NCBI GenBank assembly: GCA_035528375.1
Contig: DATKYS010000051.1
Coordinates: 20,341 to 84,340, forward strand
Source: a bacterium
GTDB taxonomy: Bacteria > RBG-13-66-14
Length of the DNA stretch: 64,000 bases
Direction: 5' to 3'
A program made the translations under genes and the position numbers. Positions 7,595-15,985 of the stretch are shown piece after piece (position 1 is the first letter of the stretch; each line of letters starts with the position of its first letter). Below the pieces are notes generated by a model. The model did no database searches, was not told the origin of the DNA, and saw nothing but the letters and a program-made list of their open reading frames with translations.

Positions 7595-8884
7595 ATGTGG
7601 GGTTTCCCGACCATTGCGACCCTGGCCGTCCTGGCCTTCGTCTACTTCTGCGTCGTCACGGAGAAGCTCGACAAGGCGAAGGCGGCCTTTTTCGGCGGCG
7701 TGCTTTTAATCGCCGCCGGGGTGACGTCTCTCGAGGAGGCCTGGCGGTACTTCATAGACTTCGAGACCATCGGCCTGTTGGTCGGGATGATGCTCATCGC
7801 CGGGGTCATCGGTCAGACCGGGGTCTTCCAGTTCGTCGCTCTGCGGGCGGTGCGTCTGACCCGGGGGCGCTACGGCCTCCTGCTGGTGGCGCTGTCGGTC
7901 ATCACCGCCGTCGCCAGCGCCTTTCTGGACAACGTCACCACCATCCTGTTGCTCGGCCCCGTGGCCGTATTCGCCGCCGACGCCCTGCACCACAAGCCCT
8001 ACCTGTTGTTGATCGCGCTGACGCTGGCGGCCAACATCGGCGGCACCGCCACCCTCATCGGCGACCCGCCCAACATGCTCATCGGCTCGGCCGCCGGGTT
8101 GGGCTTCCACAACTTCGTCGTAAACACCGGCCCGCCCTCCGTCCTGGCGCTGGCCGTAAGCCTCGGCTACCTCTTCGTCGCCCGGCGCGAGGAATTGAGG
8201 CCCACGGGCCGAACCATCAGCGCCGATTCCTTCGACGAAACCAAGTACATCCAGGACCGACCGACCCTCGCGGTGAGCCTGATCGTCCTGGGCCTGGTGC
8301 TGACGGGGTTCGTGGTGCTGCCCTCCTTCGGCGCCACTCCGGCCGCGGTGGCCCTGGTCGGCGCCGGGGTGCTGATGCTGGTCAACCGATCGAAGCCCAA
8401 GGAGCTGTTGGGCCACATCGAGTGGCCGTTGATATTTTTCTTCCTGGGGCTCTTCGTCATCACCGGCGCCCTGGAAAAAGTGGGGCTCATCGTCGTGGTG
8501 GGGCGCTTCTTCGCCTCGCTGACCCCGAACCCATTCTGGTTCTGCATCGCGATTCTCTGGGTCTCCTCCTTCGGCGCGGCCTTCCTCTCCGCGGTGCCCT
8601 TCATCACGGTCATGATTCCCATCACGGCCGCGGCCATCGCGCATCTGGGCCTGGGGCCCGCGGCGGCGGAGCCCGTCTGGTGGGCCCTCTCCCTGGGCGC
8701 CTGCATCGGCGGCAACGGCACGCTCATCGGCTCCGCCTGCAACATGGCCATGAGCGCCATCTCCGAGCGGACGCCGGAGCCCATAAACTTCAGGAGCTAC
8801 TTCCGTCTGGGCTTCCCGGCGATGGTCCTGGCCCAGGTCGTCTCCAGCCTCTACATCTACCTGCGCTACTTCGCGTTCAATTAA
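7595..8884 (+). CDS. ArsB/NhaD-type permease 2, tandem paralogue
   Basis: This 429-residue protein is a paralogue of the preceding gene, with the same FLDNVTTILLLGP, NIGGTATLIGDPPNMLIG and CIGGNGTLIGSACNM motifs. In the second half-repeat the usual F-L-D-N is replaced by FLSAVPFITVMIP, so the aspartate and asparagine seen in copy 1 are lost. That difference suggests altered ion coupling or a subunit role in a heterodimer. The ATG starts on the base after the stop codon of copy 1, implying translational coupling. A strong bidirectional terminator follows. Confidence 0.85.
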   Translation: MWGFPTIATLAVLAFVYFCVVTEKLDKAKAAFFGGVLLIAAGVTSLEEAWRYFIDFETIGLLVGMMLIAGVIGQTGVFQFVALRAVRLTRGRYGLLLVALSVITAVASAFLDNVTTILLLGPVAVFAADALHHKPYLLLIALTLAANIGGTATLIGDPPNMLIGSAAGLGFHNFVVNTGPPSVLALAVSLGYLFVARREELRPTGRTISADSFDETKYIQDRPTLAVSLIVLGLVLTGFVVLPSFGATPAAVALVGAGVLMLVNRSKPKELLGHIEWPLIFFFLGLFVITGALEKVGLIVVVGRFFASLTPNPFWFCIAILWVSSFGAAFLSAVPFITVMIPITAAAIAHLGLGPAAAEPVWWALSLGACIGGNGTLIGSACNMAMSAISERTPEPINFRSYFRLGFPAMVLAQVVSSLYIYLRYFAFN

Positions 8885-8913
8885 AAAAACGGGGGCCGCG
8901 GCCCCCGTCTTTA
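8883..8913. terminator. Bidirectional intrinsic terminator
   Basis: A perfect GGGGGCC/GGCCCCC hairpin with ACG and CGT ends (8889-8908) is flanked by AAAAAA on the left and TCTTT on the right. It separates the permease gene from the convergent lipoprotein gene and can serve both. Confidence 0.75.
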
Positions 8914-8926
8914 CGTCCGTATCGAG

Positions 8927-9586
8927 CTACCGGCCCGCCGTCCACGCGGCTCCGTTGCCGTAGTAGACGACGTACCACCAGTCGTAATCATCGCCATCGC
9001 CGTCGGCATCAATGGCTATGGCGCCCCAGGCGTAATCATCGCCACGGTCCTCGTAGAAGTAGACTAAGAACATGTTGTCCGCGTCATCAAAGTCGTCGTA
9101 CCAGTCGGTGCGCACCTCGGCCGCCCAGTTGAAGTCCTCAGGGTCTACTCCGCAGTCGTCCCAGAACGAGTCCGTCTCGTACAGGGCGAACTGCATCATC
9201 TCTTCGAGCTTGTCGTTGGAGTACGATGCAATCTCGTCAATTTCGCCCCCCTGATCGCCGTAGTCGTCTCCGTTGCAGTCGCCGTCAGAATCAACTAAGA
9301 CGCTGTAGGCCGCGTCGTCGGCGTTCTGGAAGAATACAACCCAGTAAGAATCAGCCTGGGGCCGGCCCAGCATGCACTTGTCGTCGGCCCAGACGCACTG
9401 GTACAGGAAAACATGGGCGGCCGATTCCCAACTTCCCCAATGGTCCTCAGCCCAGGATTTCGCCTTGTCCAGCGCCCAGTCGAAGGCGTACTGCGTCAAT
9501 CCATCACCATCTCCATCGGTAGTCGTGGTGCAGGAGAAGAGTAGCGCCGAGGCCAGGACCAGCGTCAGAATCACTATCTTCCTCAT
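8927..9586 (-). CDS. Aspartate-rich lipoprotein, unknown function
   Basis: A 219-residue predicted lipoprotein; the signal ends in LLFSC (Cys19). The mature part is unusually rich in Asp, Tyr and Trp and contains DxDxDG-like loops (DSDGDCNGDDYGD, DADGDGDDYDWW) that resemble calcium-binding loops. I recognise no family. A CTCCTTTC complement (GAAAGGAG) lies upstream of the ATG as Shine-Dalgarno, and a promoter is visible at 9639-9667. It is monocistronic. Confidence 0.75.
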   Translation of the reverse strand: MRKIVILTLVLASALLFSCTTTTDGDGDGLTQYAFDWALDKAKSWAEDHWGSWESAAHVFLYQCVWADDKCMLGRPQADSYWVVFFQNADDAAYSVLVDSDGDCNGDDYGDQGGEIDEIASYSNDKLEEMMQFALYETDSFWDDCGVDPEDFNWAAEVRTDWYDDFDDADNMFLVYFYEDRGDDYAWGAIAIDADGDGDDYDWWYVVYYGNGAAWTAGR

Positions 9587-9638
9587 GTTTCGGCTCCTTT
9601 CAGGTGACGAGTATCAGGTTACCTCGACCAATTGAATC

Positions 9639-9667
9639 ATGCTACCAAATTTGCGGTCGCCGGGCAA
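9639..9667 (-). promoter_or_regulatory. Promoter for the lipoprotein at 8927-9586
   Basis: On the minus strand TTGCCC (9662-9667) and TAGCAT (9639-9644) are 17 bases apart. Confidence 0.45.
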
Positions 9668-9717
9668 CAAAAAAGGTGTCGCGCAGACGCCGCCCGGTTC
9701 CCGGTCCGGGTTGCGCT

Positions 9718-10018
9718 GACGTAGGGCAGGGATTTTAATCCCCACCGCGGTTTCTACGTTCCCAAACTTCACCCTCACCCTAACCCGTGCCTCGTATTCG
9801 CGATGATGTAGGGGCGGGTCTTTAGACCAGCCCGCGGGCCGACCTGAACGGCGCGCCGTCGGTCGGCCCCTACGTTTGGTAAATGAGGAAACGGGCGACC
9901 GTGGACGGTCGCCCCTACGGGACGGATTCGCGGTTGGACGTAGGGGCGGGTGTCCACACCCGCCCGCTCCCCCCTCCCCGGTCCGTAAGCGCGCTTCCCC
10001 CAGAGGGGGGAGGGAGTG
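9718..10018. repeat. Intergenic hairpin-repeat mosaic C
   Basis: Six hairpins are packed between the lipoprotein promoter and the end of feoB. 9721-9745 is a GGGA/TCCC type. 9808-9835 has GGGTCT/AGACC. 9836-9871 has CCGACC/GGTCGG with a GGCGCGCC loop. 9893-9918 has GACCGT/ACGGTC. 9940-9965 has GGGTGT/ACACCC. 9967-10018 is a CCCCTCCC-type element with GTCCGTAAGCGCGCTT between its arms. No gene is seen here. Confidence 0.8.
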
Positions 10019-10025
10019 GACACAT

Positions 10026-12416
10026 TCACAGCCAGAGAGAACCGACGAGCCGGGTGAGCCCCGCCGCGAGCCAGGCCAGTACGGTGAGGTACGCCGCGGT
10101 GAAGGCCACCCAGCGCCACTTCCCGGTCTCCCGTCTTATCACCGCCAACACCGCCACGCAGGGTACATAAACCAGGACGAAGACCATGAGTGAAAGGGCG
10201 ACCAGCCAGCCTCCGCCGCCGGTGCGGGCGTCCCATTCCTCCTTCAGGCGTCCCTGCAGCGGGGCGGTTCCCGCATCGCCCCCGCTCTCGGAGTAGAGCA
10301 CGCCGAAGGTCCCCACGACGACCTCCTTGGCGGCGAAACCGGCGACGAGTGCTGACGATACCTTCCAGTCGAAACCCAGCGGTTCCATCACCACCGAAAC
10401 GCCGCGGCCGATGACGCCCAGCGGGGTGTGGTAGAGCCTTTCGGCCTCACGGTCGGCCTCGATTCCGGCCAGCCGCGAGCGGTGGGCATCCCGTGCGGCG
10501 AGAAGTTTTCCCGCGGCGTCGAGGAGGGAGTCCGCCCCCGTGGCGGTCGGCATGACCGCAGTTCCCAGGCCGGGCAGGCGCGGCGCCGATTCCAGCGCCT
10601 CCAGACGGTGTACCGCCGCCATCAGCGGCGCATCGTTCTCCAACTCCGGCAGGAAGCCGTCGCCGGTCGCGGCGGAGCCCTCCGCCGGTCCGAGACCGAG
10701 CGACGCGGCCACCGCGGTCTGCTCCTCGACGTACTCCGCGTCCGCCCCCGCGATCGAGCCATCGAACTTTCCGCCGTCCTCCGGCTCCAAGGGGAAGGCG
10801 GTGAGCGCCCAGATGACGATCATGGCCAAAAGAATCACCGTCCCCGCCTTGCGGATGTACATCCAGGCCCGGTTCCAGGCGTGCAGGAGCACCGCCTTCA
10901 CCGTGGGCGCGTGGTACGGCGGGAGCTCCATGACGAAGGGGACCTGCTCCCCCTTGAGGACGGTGGAGCGCAGAACCTTGGCGGCGACGACCGCCAGGAC
11001 GATGCCCAGGGCGTAAACGGCGAATATTACGGTCCCCGCGTAGCGCGCCGGGAAGAAGGCCCCGGCCAAAAGGATGTACACCGGTAGCCGCGCGCCGCAA
11101 CTCATCAGAGGCACCGTCAGAATCGTCACCAGCCGGTCCCGGGGGTTCTCCAGCGTCCGGGCCGCCATCACCGCCGGCACCGTGCAGCCGAAACCGATGA
11201 CCATGGGGATGAAGCTCTTGCCGTGCAGCCCCAGCCGGTGCATGAGCCGGTCCATGACGAAGGCGCCCCGGGCCATGTACCCCGAATCCTCCAACAGCGA
11301 AATCATCACGAACAGCAGGAGGATGTTGGGCACGAAGACCAGCACCCCGCCCACGCCGCCGATGATCCCGTCCGCCACCAGGGACCGGACGAGCCCCGCC
11401 GGGATGAGCGTGTTCGCCAGGCCTCCCAGCCAGCCGAACAGCCCGCCGATGACGCCCATCAGCGGCTCGCCCAGCCGGAATGTGACCTCGAAGGTGAGCC
11501 AGAGGACGACGGCGAAGATGGGCAGGCCCCAGATGCGGTGGGTGAGGACGTGGTCTATCTTCTCCGCCGTTTTGACGCGCCCCTCGACGTTGCGGGTCAA
11601 GGTCTCGCGGATGGCCCCGGCGGCGAATCCGTAGGCCGCCTCGACGAAGTGGTCCTCGGGATCGTGGCCCAGGAGGCTCCGCAGGCGCTCCCGGGATTCC
11701 TCCACCAGCTTCGCCAGCGGTTTGCCCGCTTCACCGAGACGAGCCAGTCGGCTTTGGTACTCGGCGTCGGACTCCAGGAGCTTGACCGCCTGCCAGCGCG
11801 GCGGCCCGCCCAGGAAGGCCTCGGGGTGCTCCTGGAGAAATCCCTCGACCCGGGCGATCTCCCGTTCCAGGTCCCGCCCGTAGTGGACGTGGACCTCCTT
11901 GCGCGGCTCGTCGGAGGTGAACACCCGGACCACCGCCGCGAGGAGCTCGTCCAGGCCGCGCCTCTTCACGGCGACGACACCGACTACCGGGCAGCCCAGA
12001 AGCTCCGCCAGCGCCGCCGTGTCCAGCGTGTCCCCCCGCGACTCCACCACGTCCATCATGTTCACCGCCACCACCAGCGGCAGGCCGAGCTCCAGGAGCT
12101 GTGTGGTGAGGTAGAGGTTGCGCTCGAGGTTGGAGCCGTCGAGGATGTTAACGATGACGTCGGGCTCGCCCGAGGTGATGAAATCCCGGGCCACGAGCTG
12201 GTCCGGGGTGAGGGGGGAGAGGGAGTAGGTGCCCGGGAGGTCGGTTATTTCGAGGTCGAAGCCATCGAAGACGCGCCGGCCCATGCGCCGCTCGACGGTC
12301 ACGCCGGGCCAGTTGCCCACCTGCTGGTGGCCGCCGGTCAGCGAGTTGAAGAGCGCCGTCTTGCCGCAGTTGGGGTTGCCGGCGATGGCGACCCGGATGG
12401 TTCTGCCGTCGGCCAT
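10026..12416 (-). CDS. feoB: Ferrous iron transport protein B
   Basis: FeoB is the inner-membrane Fe(II) permease with an N-terminal GTPase domain. The G1 loop GNPNCGKT is at residues 13-20, the G3 motif DLPGTYS follows, and VNMMD supplies the G4 motif. The membrane part carries the paired Gate motifs, including GFGCTVPA and the SCGARLPVY segment with its conserved cysteine. The length, 796 residues, is slightly above average because of a hydrophilic insertion of roughly 130 residues before the last membrane helices. It is the second gene of an feoA-feoB operon. A metal-dependent repressor site is proposed upstream of feoA. Confidence 0.95.
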   Translation of the reverse strand: MADGRTIRVAIAGNPNCGKTALFNSLTGGHQQVGNWPGVTVERRMGRRVFDGFDLEITDLPGTYSLSPLTPDQLVARDFITSGEPDVIVNILDGSNLERNLYLTTQLLELGLPLVVAVNMMDVVESRGDTLDTAALAELLGCPVVGVVAVKRRGLDELLAAVVRVFTSDEPRKEVHVHYGRDLEREIARVEGFLQEHPEAFLGGPPRWQAVKLLESDAEYQSRLARLGEAGKPLAKLVEESRERLRSLLGHDPEDHFVEAAYGFAAGAIRETLTRNVEGRVKTAEKIDHVLTHRIWGLPIFAVVLWLTFEVTFRLGEPLMGVIGGLFGWLGGLANTLIPAGLVRSLVADGIIGGVGGVLVFVPNILLLFVMISLLEDSGYMARGAFVMDRLMHRLGLHGKSFIPMVIGFGCTVPAVMAARTLENPRDRLVTILTVPLMSCGARLPVYILLAGAFFPARYAGTVIFAVYALGIVLAVVAAKVLRSTVLKGEQVPFVMELPPYHAPTVKAVLLHAWNRAWMYIRKAGTVILLAMIVIWALTAFPLEPEDGGKFDGSIAGADAEYVEEQTAVAASLGLGPAEGSAATGDGFLPELENDAPLMAAVHRLEALESAPRLPGLGTAVMPTATGADSLLDAAGKLLAARDAHRSRLAGIEADREAERLYHTPLGVIGRGVSVVMEPLGFDWKVSSALVAGFAAKEVVVGTFGVLYSESGGDAGTAPLQGRLKEEWDARTGGGGWLVALSLMVFVLVYVPCVAVLAVIRRETGKWRWVAFTAAYLTVLAWLAAGLTRLVGSLWL

Positions 12417-12479
12417 GAGTCCCGCGGGAGGAAAAAGGAGAGGCCGATCCCTCCCCCTATCAGAAAAACGAACGGGCCG

Positions 12480-12779
12480 CTAATCCACCCGGCGCACGTC
12501 CACCTTGCGGGCCAGGCCCCGGCCCAGGGCCAGGCGGGTGTCGCCGATGGAGATGATGAGGGGGTAGATTTCCTCCACGACGGCCCGGACGCCCGGCGCC
12601 AGTCCCAGCTCGCAGAGCCGTTGCCGCGCCATGCGCCCTCCGTAAACGGCGACCACCTCGAAGGCGTCGCCGGGGGCCAGGTCCTCGATGAAGAGGGCCT
12701 CGCCGGGTCGCCTCTCGACCACGCGACCGAACCCATGATGCCTGCCGAAGTGTTGCGGGGCGCCGTGGTCGTGTCTCAT
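12480..12779 (-). CDS. feoA: Ferrous iron transport protein A
   Basis: FeoA is a small cytoplasmic SH3-like partner of FeoB. The protein has 99 residues: a His-rich N-terminal extension (MRHDHGAPQHFGRHHGFGR) precedes the FeoA domain (LAPGDAFEVVAVYGGRMARQ, LCELGLAPG, ALGRGLARKV). The His-rich tail could bind metal. It lies 63 bases upstream of feoB on the same strand and directly downstream of the promoter at 12814-12842. Confidence 0.9.
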   Translation of the reverse strand: MRHDHGAPQHFGRHHGFGRVVERRPGEALFIEDLAPGDAFEVVAVYGGRMARQRLCELGLAPGVRAVVEEIYPLIISIGDTRLALGRGLARKVDVRRVD

Positions 12780-12812
12780 TTAATCCGCCCTATTGAGAGC
12801 CAGTCTCATTCA

Positions 12813-12834
12813 TAGTCTAGCCTAAATTAGATTA
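12813..12834. promoter_or_regulatory. Candidate DtxR/IdeR-type operator in the feoAB promoter
   Basis: TAGTCTAGCCT/AAATTAGATTA is an imperfect 22-bp palindrome with 7 of 11 positions matched. It resembles the TTAGGnTAGnCTAA style of DtxR-family iron or manganese repressors and covers the spacer and -10 region of the feoAB promoter. The resemblance is visual; no regulator gene is in the window. Confidence 0.4.
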
Positions 12835-12842
12835 AATGTCAA
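12814..12842 (-). promoter_or_regulatory. Promoter for feoAB
   Basis: On the minus strand TTGACA (12837-12842) and TAGACT (12814-12819) are separated by 17 bases, 35 bases before the feoA start codon. Confidence 0.65.
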
Positions 12843-12889
12843 TAGGAGGGCGGAATGGCCCCCCGCCTTAACGGGTGAGGCGCGATTCC

Positions 12890-13092
12890 GCTACATACTC
12901 GTAGGGGCCGACCGACCGGCCGGTCCTTTTTTCAAAGGTAGCCCTCACCCTGACCCTCTCCCACAGGGAGAGGGAAAACTTTCCCACGCTCTCCCCGTTA
13001 TCTTTCGCGGATGCGCCTCCCCCAAATGTAGGGCGGCCCCGTGGGATGCATCCCCTGCGGGCCGCCCTACATCATCGCAGCTTTGGGGTGAG
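12890..13092. repeat. Intergenic hairpin-repeat mosaic D
   Basis: The roughly 310-base gap between feoA and nqrE holds a GTAGGGGCCGACC-type unit at 12900-12926, a CCCTCTCCCACAGGGAGAG hairpin at 12952-12973 and a long GGCGGCCCC/GGGCCGCC hairpin with a nested GGGATGCATCCC stem at 13028-13070. No coding signal is visible. Confidence 0.75.
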
Positions 13093-13152
13093 GGCTGCCT
13101 TTATAAAAAACGGGCGCCCCAACGGACTCCCGCGCCAATCCTCCGCCCCGGC

Positions 13153-13725
13153 TCAAATCAGCCCGGTGAGCCCGATGAAGGCCATCGCCATGATGCCGGC
13201 GGAAATCATCGTTATCCCCGGCCCCTTCAGCCCCGCCGGGATGTCCGACTTCTCTATCTTCTCCCGGATGCCCGCCAGCGCGACGATCGCCAGCATCCAC
13301 CCCAACCCCGACCCGATCCCGTACCCCACCGTCTCCAGGAATCCGTACCCCCGCAGGACCATGAACAGGCTCACCCCGAGGATGGCGCAGTTCACCGTGA
13401 TCAGCGCCAGGAACACACCGAAGGAGGCGTAGAGGTCGGGGGAGAACCGCTCGATGGCCAGCTCGAGCACCTGGGTGATGGCCGCGATGACCACGATGAA
13501 GATGATGAACTGGAGGTGCTCCACGCCGAAGGGCACCAGCAGGTAATGCTGGATGGCCCAGTTGGCCGCCGAGGTCAGCGTCATCACCAGCGTCACCGCC
13601 ATCCCCATGCCGAAGGCGGTTTTCACGTCCCGGCTGACGGCGATGAAGGGGCACATGCCCAGGAAGTTGGTGAGGGCGATGTTGTTGGTGAAGGTGGCGG
13701 CGAAGAGGACGACCAGCGCTTGCAT
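13153..13725 (-). CDS. nqrE: Na+-translocating NADH:quinone reductase subunit E (NqrE/RnfA family)
   Basis: NqrE is an integral membrane subunit of the sodium-pumping NADH:quinone reductase. The 190-residue sequence has six hydrophobic helices and both conserved half-repeats: TNNIALTNFLGMCPFIAVSR near the N-terminus and LALITVNCAILGVSLFM in the middle, which hold the membrane-embedded cysteines thought to bind a 2Fe-2S centre with NqrD. RnfA is a close relative, but nqrF in the same locus favours Nqr. It is the last gene of the minus-strand cluster, two bases after a TolB-like gene. Confidence 0.9.
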   Translation of the reverse strand: MQALVVLFAATFTNNIALTNFLGMCPFIAVSRDVKTAFGMGMAVTLVMTLTSAANWAIQHYLLVPFGVEHLQFIIFIVVIAAITQVLELAIERFSPDLYASFGVFLALITVNCAILGVSLFMVLRGYGFLETVGYGIGSGLGWMLAIVALAGIREKIEKSDIPAGLKGPGITMISAGIMAMAFIGLTGLI

Positions 13726-13727
13726 GG

Positions 13728-14771
13728 CTATTCCCCCTTGACGGCGGCCCAGGCTGGCTCGCCGTCGTAGCTCTCGTTTTCCGTAAGCCGGATTTCCACC
13801 GGAAGCTCGGATTCGGCCCCGCTCCCGAACAGGATTATCTCAGAGGAAGGGTCGCCCACGTCGGCCGTCTGGCCGATGAACCAGTCCCCCCCGGCGGGAT
13901 CGGGCGCGAGGTTGAATCGGTCCGGCTCCAGGGGCCGGGAGGAAAGAACCGTCTCCGTGGGGGCGTCCATCCGGGCGCCGTACATCAATTCCCCCTCCCG
14001 GTACGGGACGAGGAGAGTGCCGTCGGGGAAGCGGCGGAGCGGGCCGAAAACCTCGTCCCCCGGGGTGGCGAGATCCGAGTTCGCCAGGGCGTCATGAACG
14101 AAAACCAACCCGGCGGTGAAGGGCGACACCAACTCGGACCAGGGTTCGTAGACGCAGACCACACCGAAGCCCGCCACGTGGACCGGCCAGCGGTAGTCTC
14201 CCGGCTCCAGGCTCTGCGGCTCCAAGACCCCGCGCTCCAGATCGTAGTAGTAAACTGCGAAACAGTTCCGCCGCCCGGACAGGTGCTCCAGCTCCTCGGT
14301 GCTCCCCGCGAAGAGCCCCACCGCGCCGTAGTCAATGGCCTCGTAAGAGGAGAAATAAATCCGCTCGCCGTCGGCGGACCACGAGAGGTCGTTCTCGACG
14401 CCGGGGGTGTCGGTCAGCTTGTCCCAGACGCGGTCCCGCCCGGTATTGTTCAGGTCCATCAGGTAGAGGTCGGGCTGTCCGTACATCTCGCTCACCCAGG
14501 CCAGGTAGCGCCCGTCCGGTGAGAGGGCGGGGGACCGGTCCGCGCACGTGTTGTAAGTAATCCGGTCCGGGAGACCCGTGTCCAGGTCCATCACGTAGAT
14601 TTCGAGGTCGCCTTCGCAATCGGAGACCCAGGCCACGCGGCCGGCCAGTCCGTTCTCGGCGCAGAGGGCGGCTATCCCCTCGCCGTTGGAGGCCAGGGCC
14701 GGTTCGATTTTATCCTGCACCGCCGACGCGGCGGTCAACATCGCCAAAAGGCAGAGAAACACCGGTTTCAT
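13728..14771 (-). CDS. Secreted TolB-like (PD40) beta-propeller protein
   Basis: This 347-residue protein has a signal peptide (MKPVFLCLLAMLTAASA) and PD40/TolB-type blades: RSPALSPDGRYLAWVSE and DLSWSADGERIYFSS with preceding DLYLMDL and EIYVMDLDTG. Such propellers act as periplasmic interaction scaffolds. I chose the ATG at 14771, directly at the signal peptide, over the one at 14783. It is wedged between nqrF and nqrE, two bases before the latter, with no known role in the Nqr complex. Confidence 0.75.
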   Translation of the reverse strand: MKPVFLCLLAMLTAASAVQDKIEPALASNGEGIAALCAENGLAGRVAWVSDCEGDLEIYVMDLDTGLPDRITYNTCADRSPALSPDGRYLAWVSEMYGQPDLYLMDLNNTGRDRVWDKLTDTPGVENDLSWSADGERIYFSSYEAIDYGAVGLFAGSTEELEHLSGRRNCFAVYYYDLERGVLEPQSLEPGDYRWPVHVAGFGVVCVYEPWSELVSPFTAGLVFVHDALANSDLATPGDEVFGPLRRFPDGTLLVPYREGELMYGARMDAPTETVLSSRPLEPDRFNLAPDPAGGDWFIGQTADVGDPSSEIILFGSGAESELPVEIRLTENESYDGEPAWAAVKGE

Positions 14772-14861
14772 CGCACCGTCCAAAAGGTATCGCTCGCGGC
14801 GAAGGTCATTGAATCAACGAAGCTCGACCTCGCGGAACCGGGGTGCAGCGCCCCGCGCTGC

Positions 14862-15956
14862 CTAGCCGAATTTGTCGAAGTGTATCCGGCCTTCCGGGAC
14901 GCCCTTCTCGATGAGCTCGGCGGTGAGGGAGTTGACCACCACCGGCGCCCCGCACAGGTAGTACTCGTCGTCCGCGTGGCCCTCGAAAAATTTGCCGAAG
15001 AACACGAGGTCCATGCGCCCCCACTCGCCGCCCCAGTCCTTCTCCTCATCGGCCGACAGCACCGGGATGTAGTGGAACTTGGGGTTCTTCTCCCACTCTC
15101 CGATGTCCGTCTCGCCGTAGAGGTCCCCCTTCACGCGGGCGCCGAAAAAGAGAAAAACCTCCACCTCCGGGTCGCTCGCCAAAATGTCCGGGATCAGGCT
15201 GCGGAAGGGGGCCAGGCCGACGCCGGTGGCCAGGCAGACGGCGTTGCGCCCCGAATGGGCGTAGAGGAATTCGCCGTAGGGCCCGGAGAATTTCACCGGG
15301 TCGCCCTCCTTCATGTTGTGCAGGTAGTTGCTGGCGACGCCGAGTGCTTCGAGGCGCACGTTGAAGGAGACGGTCTCCCGCAGGCTGGGCAGGCTGGACA
15401 TGGAGTAGGCGCGGTAGACCGCCTCACCGGTCTCGGGGTCCGGGGCCTGTATCTGGACGTACTGCCCGGCCTTGAACTTTATCTGCGGCGGGTCGCTGAG
15501 CCGGAAGGTCAGCTCCTTGATGGCCGGCGTCACCAGCTCGGCCCGCTCCAGCACCGCCTCGTACTCGCTTATTTCAAAATACTGCGACGGAATTTCGACC
15601 CGCATGTCGTTGCGGACCTTGACCTGGCAACTCAAGCGCACGTTCCTGGCCATCTCCTCGTCGGTGAGTACGATTTTTTCCGTGGGCAGGTACGGCCCGG
15701 CGCCCTCGGTGACCACCAGCTTGCAGTAGGCGCAGGTCCCCTTCCCGCCGCAGGCCGAGGGGATGAAGTACTTCTGCTGGAAGAGGGTGTAGAGGAGCGA
15801 GTTGCCGCCCCTGACCGAGAGCTCCTTGTCCCCGTTGAGGGTGAGGGTGACCTGGCCGTAGTCGGCCAAAAATTTGTCGGCCAGGGCGAGGATGAGCCCC
15901 AGGGCGAGGGCTATCCCGCCGATGACCGCCGCCGAGGTGAGGATGATGGGGAGCAT
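14862..15956 (-). CDS. nqrF: Na+-translocating NADH:quinone reductase subunit F
   Basis: NqrF is the NADH dehydrogenase subunit that feeds electrons into Nqr. The order is one N-terminal membrane helix (residues 5-28), a 2Fe-2S ferredoxin domain with Cys69, Cys75, Cys78 and Cys110 (ACGGKGTCAYC...SC), an FAD domain with RAYSMSS, and an NAD domain with ATGVGLAPFRS and YLCGAP. At 364 residues it is shorter than the usual about 400. This subunit is absent from Rnf complexes, so it fixes the identity of the locus as Nqr. Its position before nqrE, not after, is unusual. Confidence 0.93.
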   Translation of the reverse strand: MLPIILTSAAVIGGIALALGLILALADKFLADYGQVTLTLNGDKELSVRGGNSLLYTLFQQKYFIPSACGGKGTCAYCKLVVTEGAGPYLPTEKIVLTDEEMARNVRLSCQVKVRNDMRVEIPSQYFEISEYEAVLERAELVTPAIKELTFRLSDPPQIKFKAGQYVQIQAPDPETGEAVYRAYSMSSLPSLRETVSFNVRLEALGVASNYLHNMKEGDPVKFSGPYGEFLYAHSGRNAVCLATGVGLAPFRSLIPDILASDPEVEVFLFFGARVKGDLYGETDIGEWEKNPKFHYIPVLSADEEKDWGGEWGRMDLVFFGKFFEGHADDEYYLCGAPVVVNSLTAELIEKGVPEGRIHFDKFG

Positions 15957-15985
15957 ATACCTCTAATACCGGCTGACGTGAGTTC

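Noticed and set aside
6571-9132. An 853-codon open frame on the plus strand across both permease genes
   Set aside because: It is an alternative frame of the two permease genes in GC-rich DNA. Its translation is Arg/Pro/His-rich low-complexity sequence without domains, while the other frame gives two perfect ArsB/NhaD-type proteins.
9718-10018. Closely spaced palindromes that could be mistaken for a CRISPR array
   Set aside because: Repeat units differ in stem sequence, spacing is irregular, some repeats abut, and no cas gene is near.
11223-12815. A 530-codon plus-strand frame opposite feoA/feoB
   Set aside because: It is antisense to strong FeoB motifs, has no domain signature, and covers the feoAB promoter.
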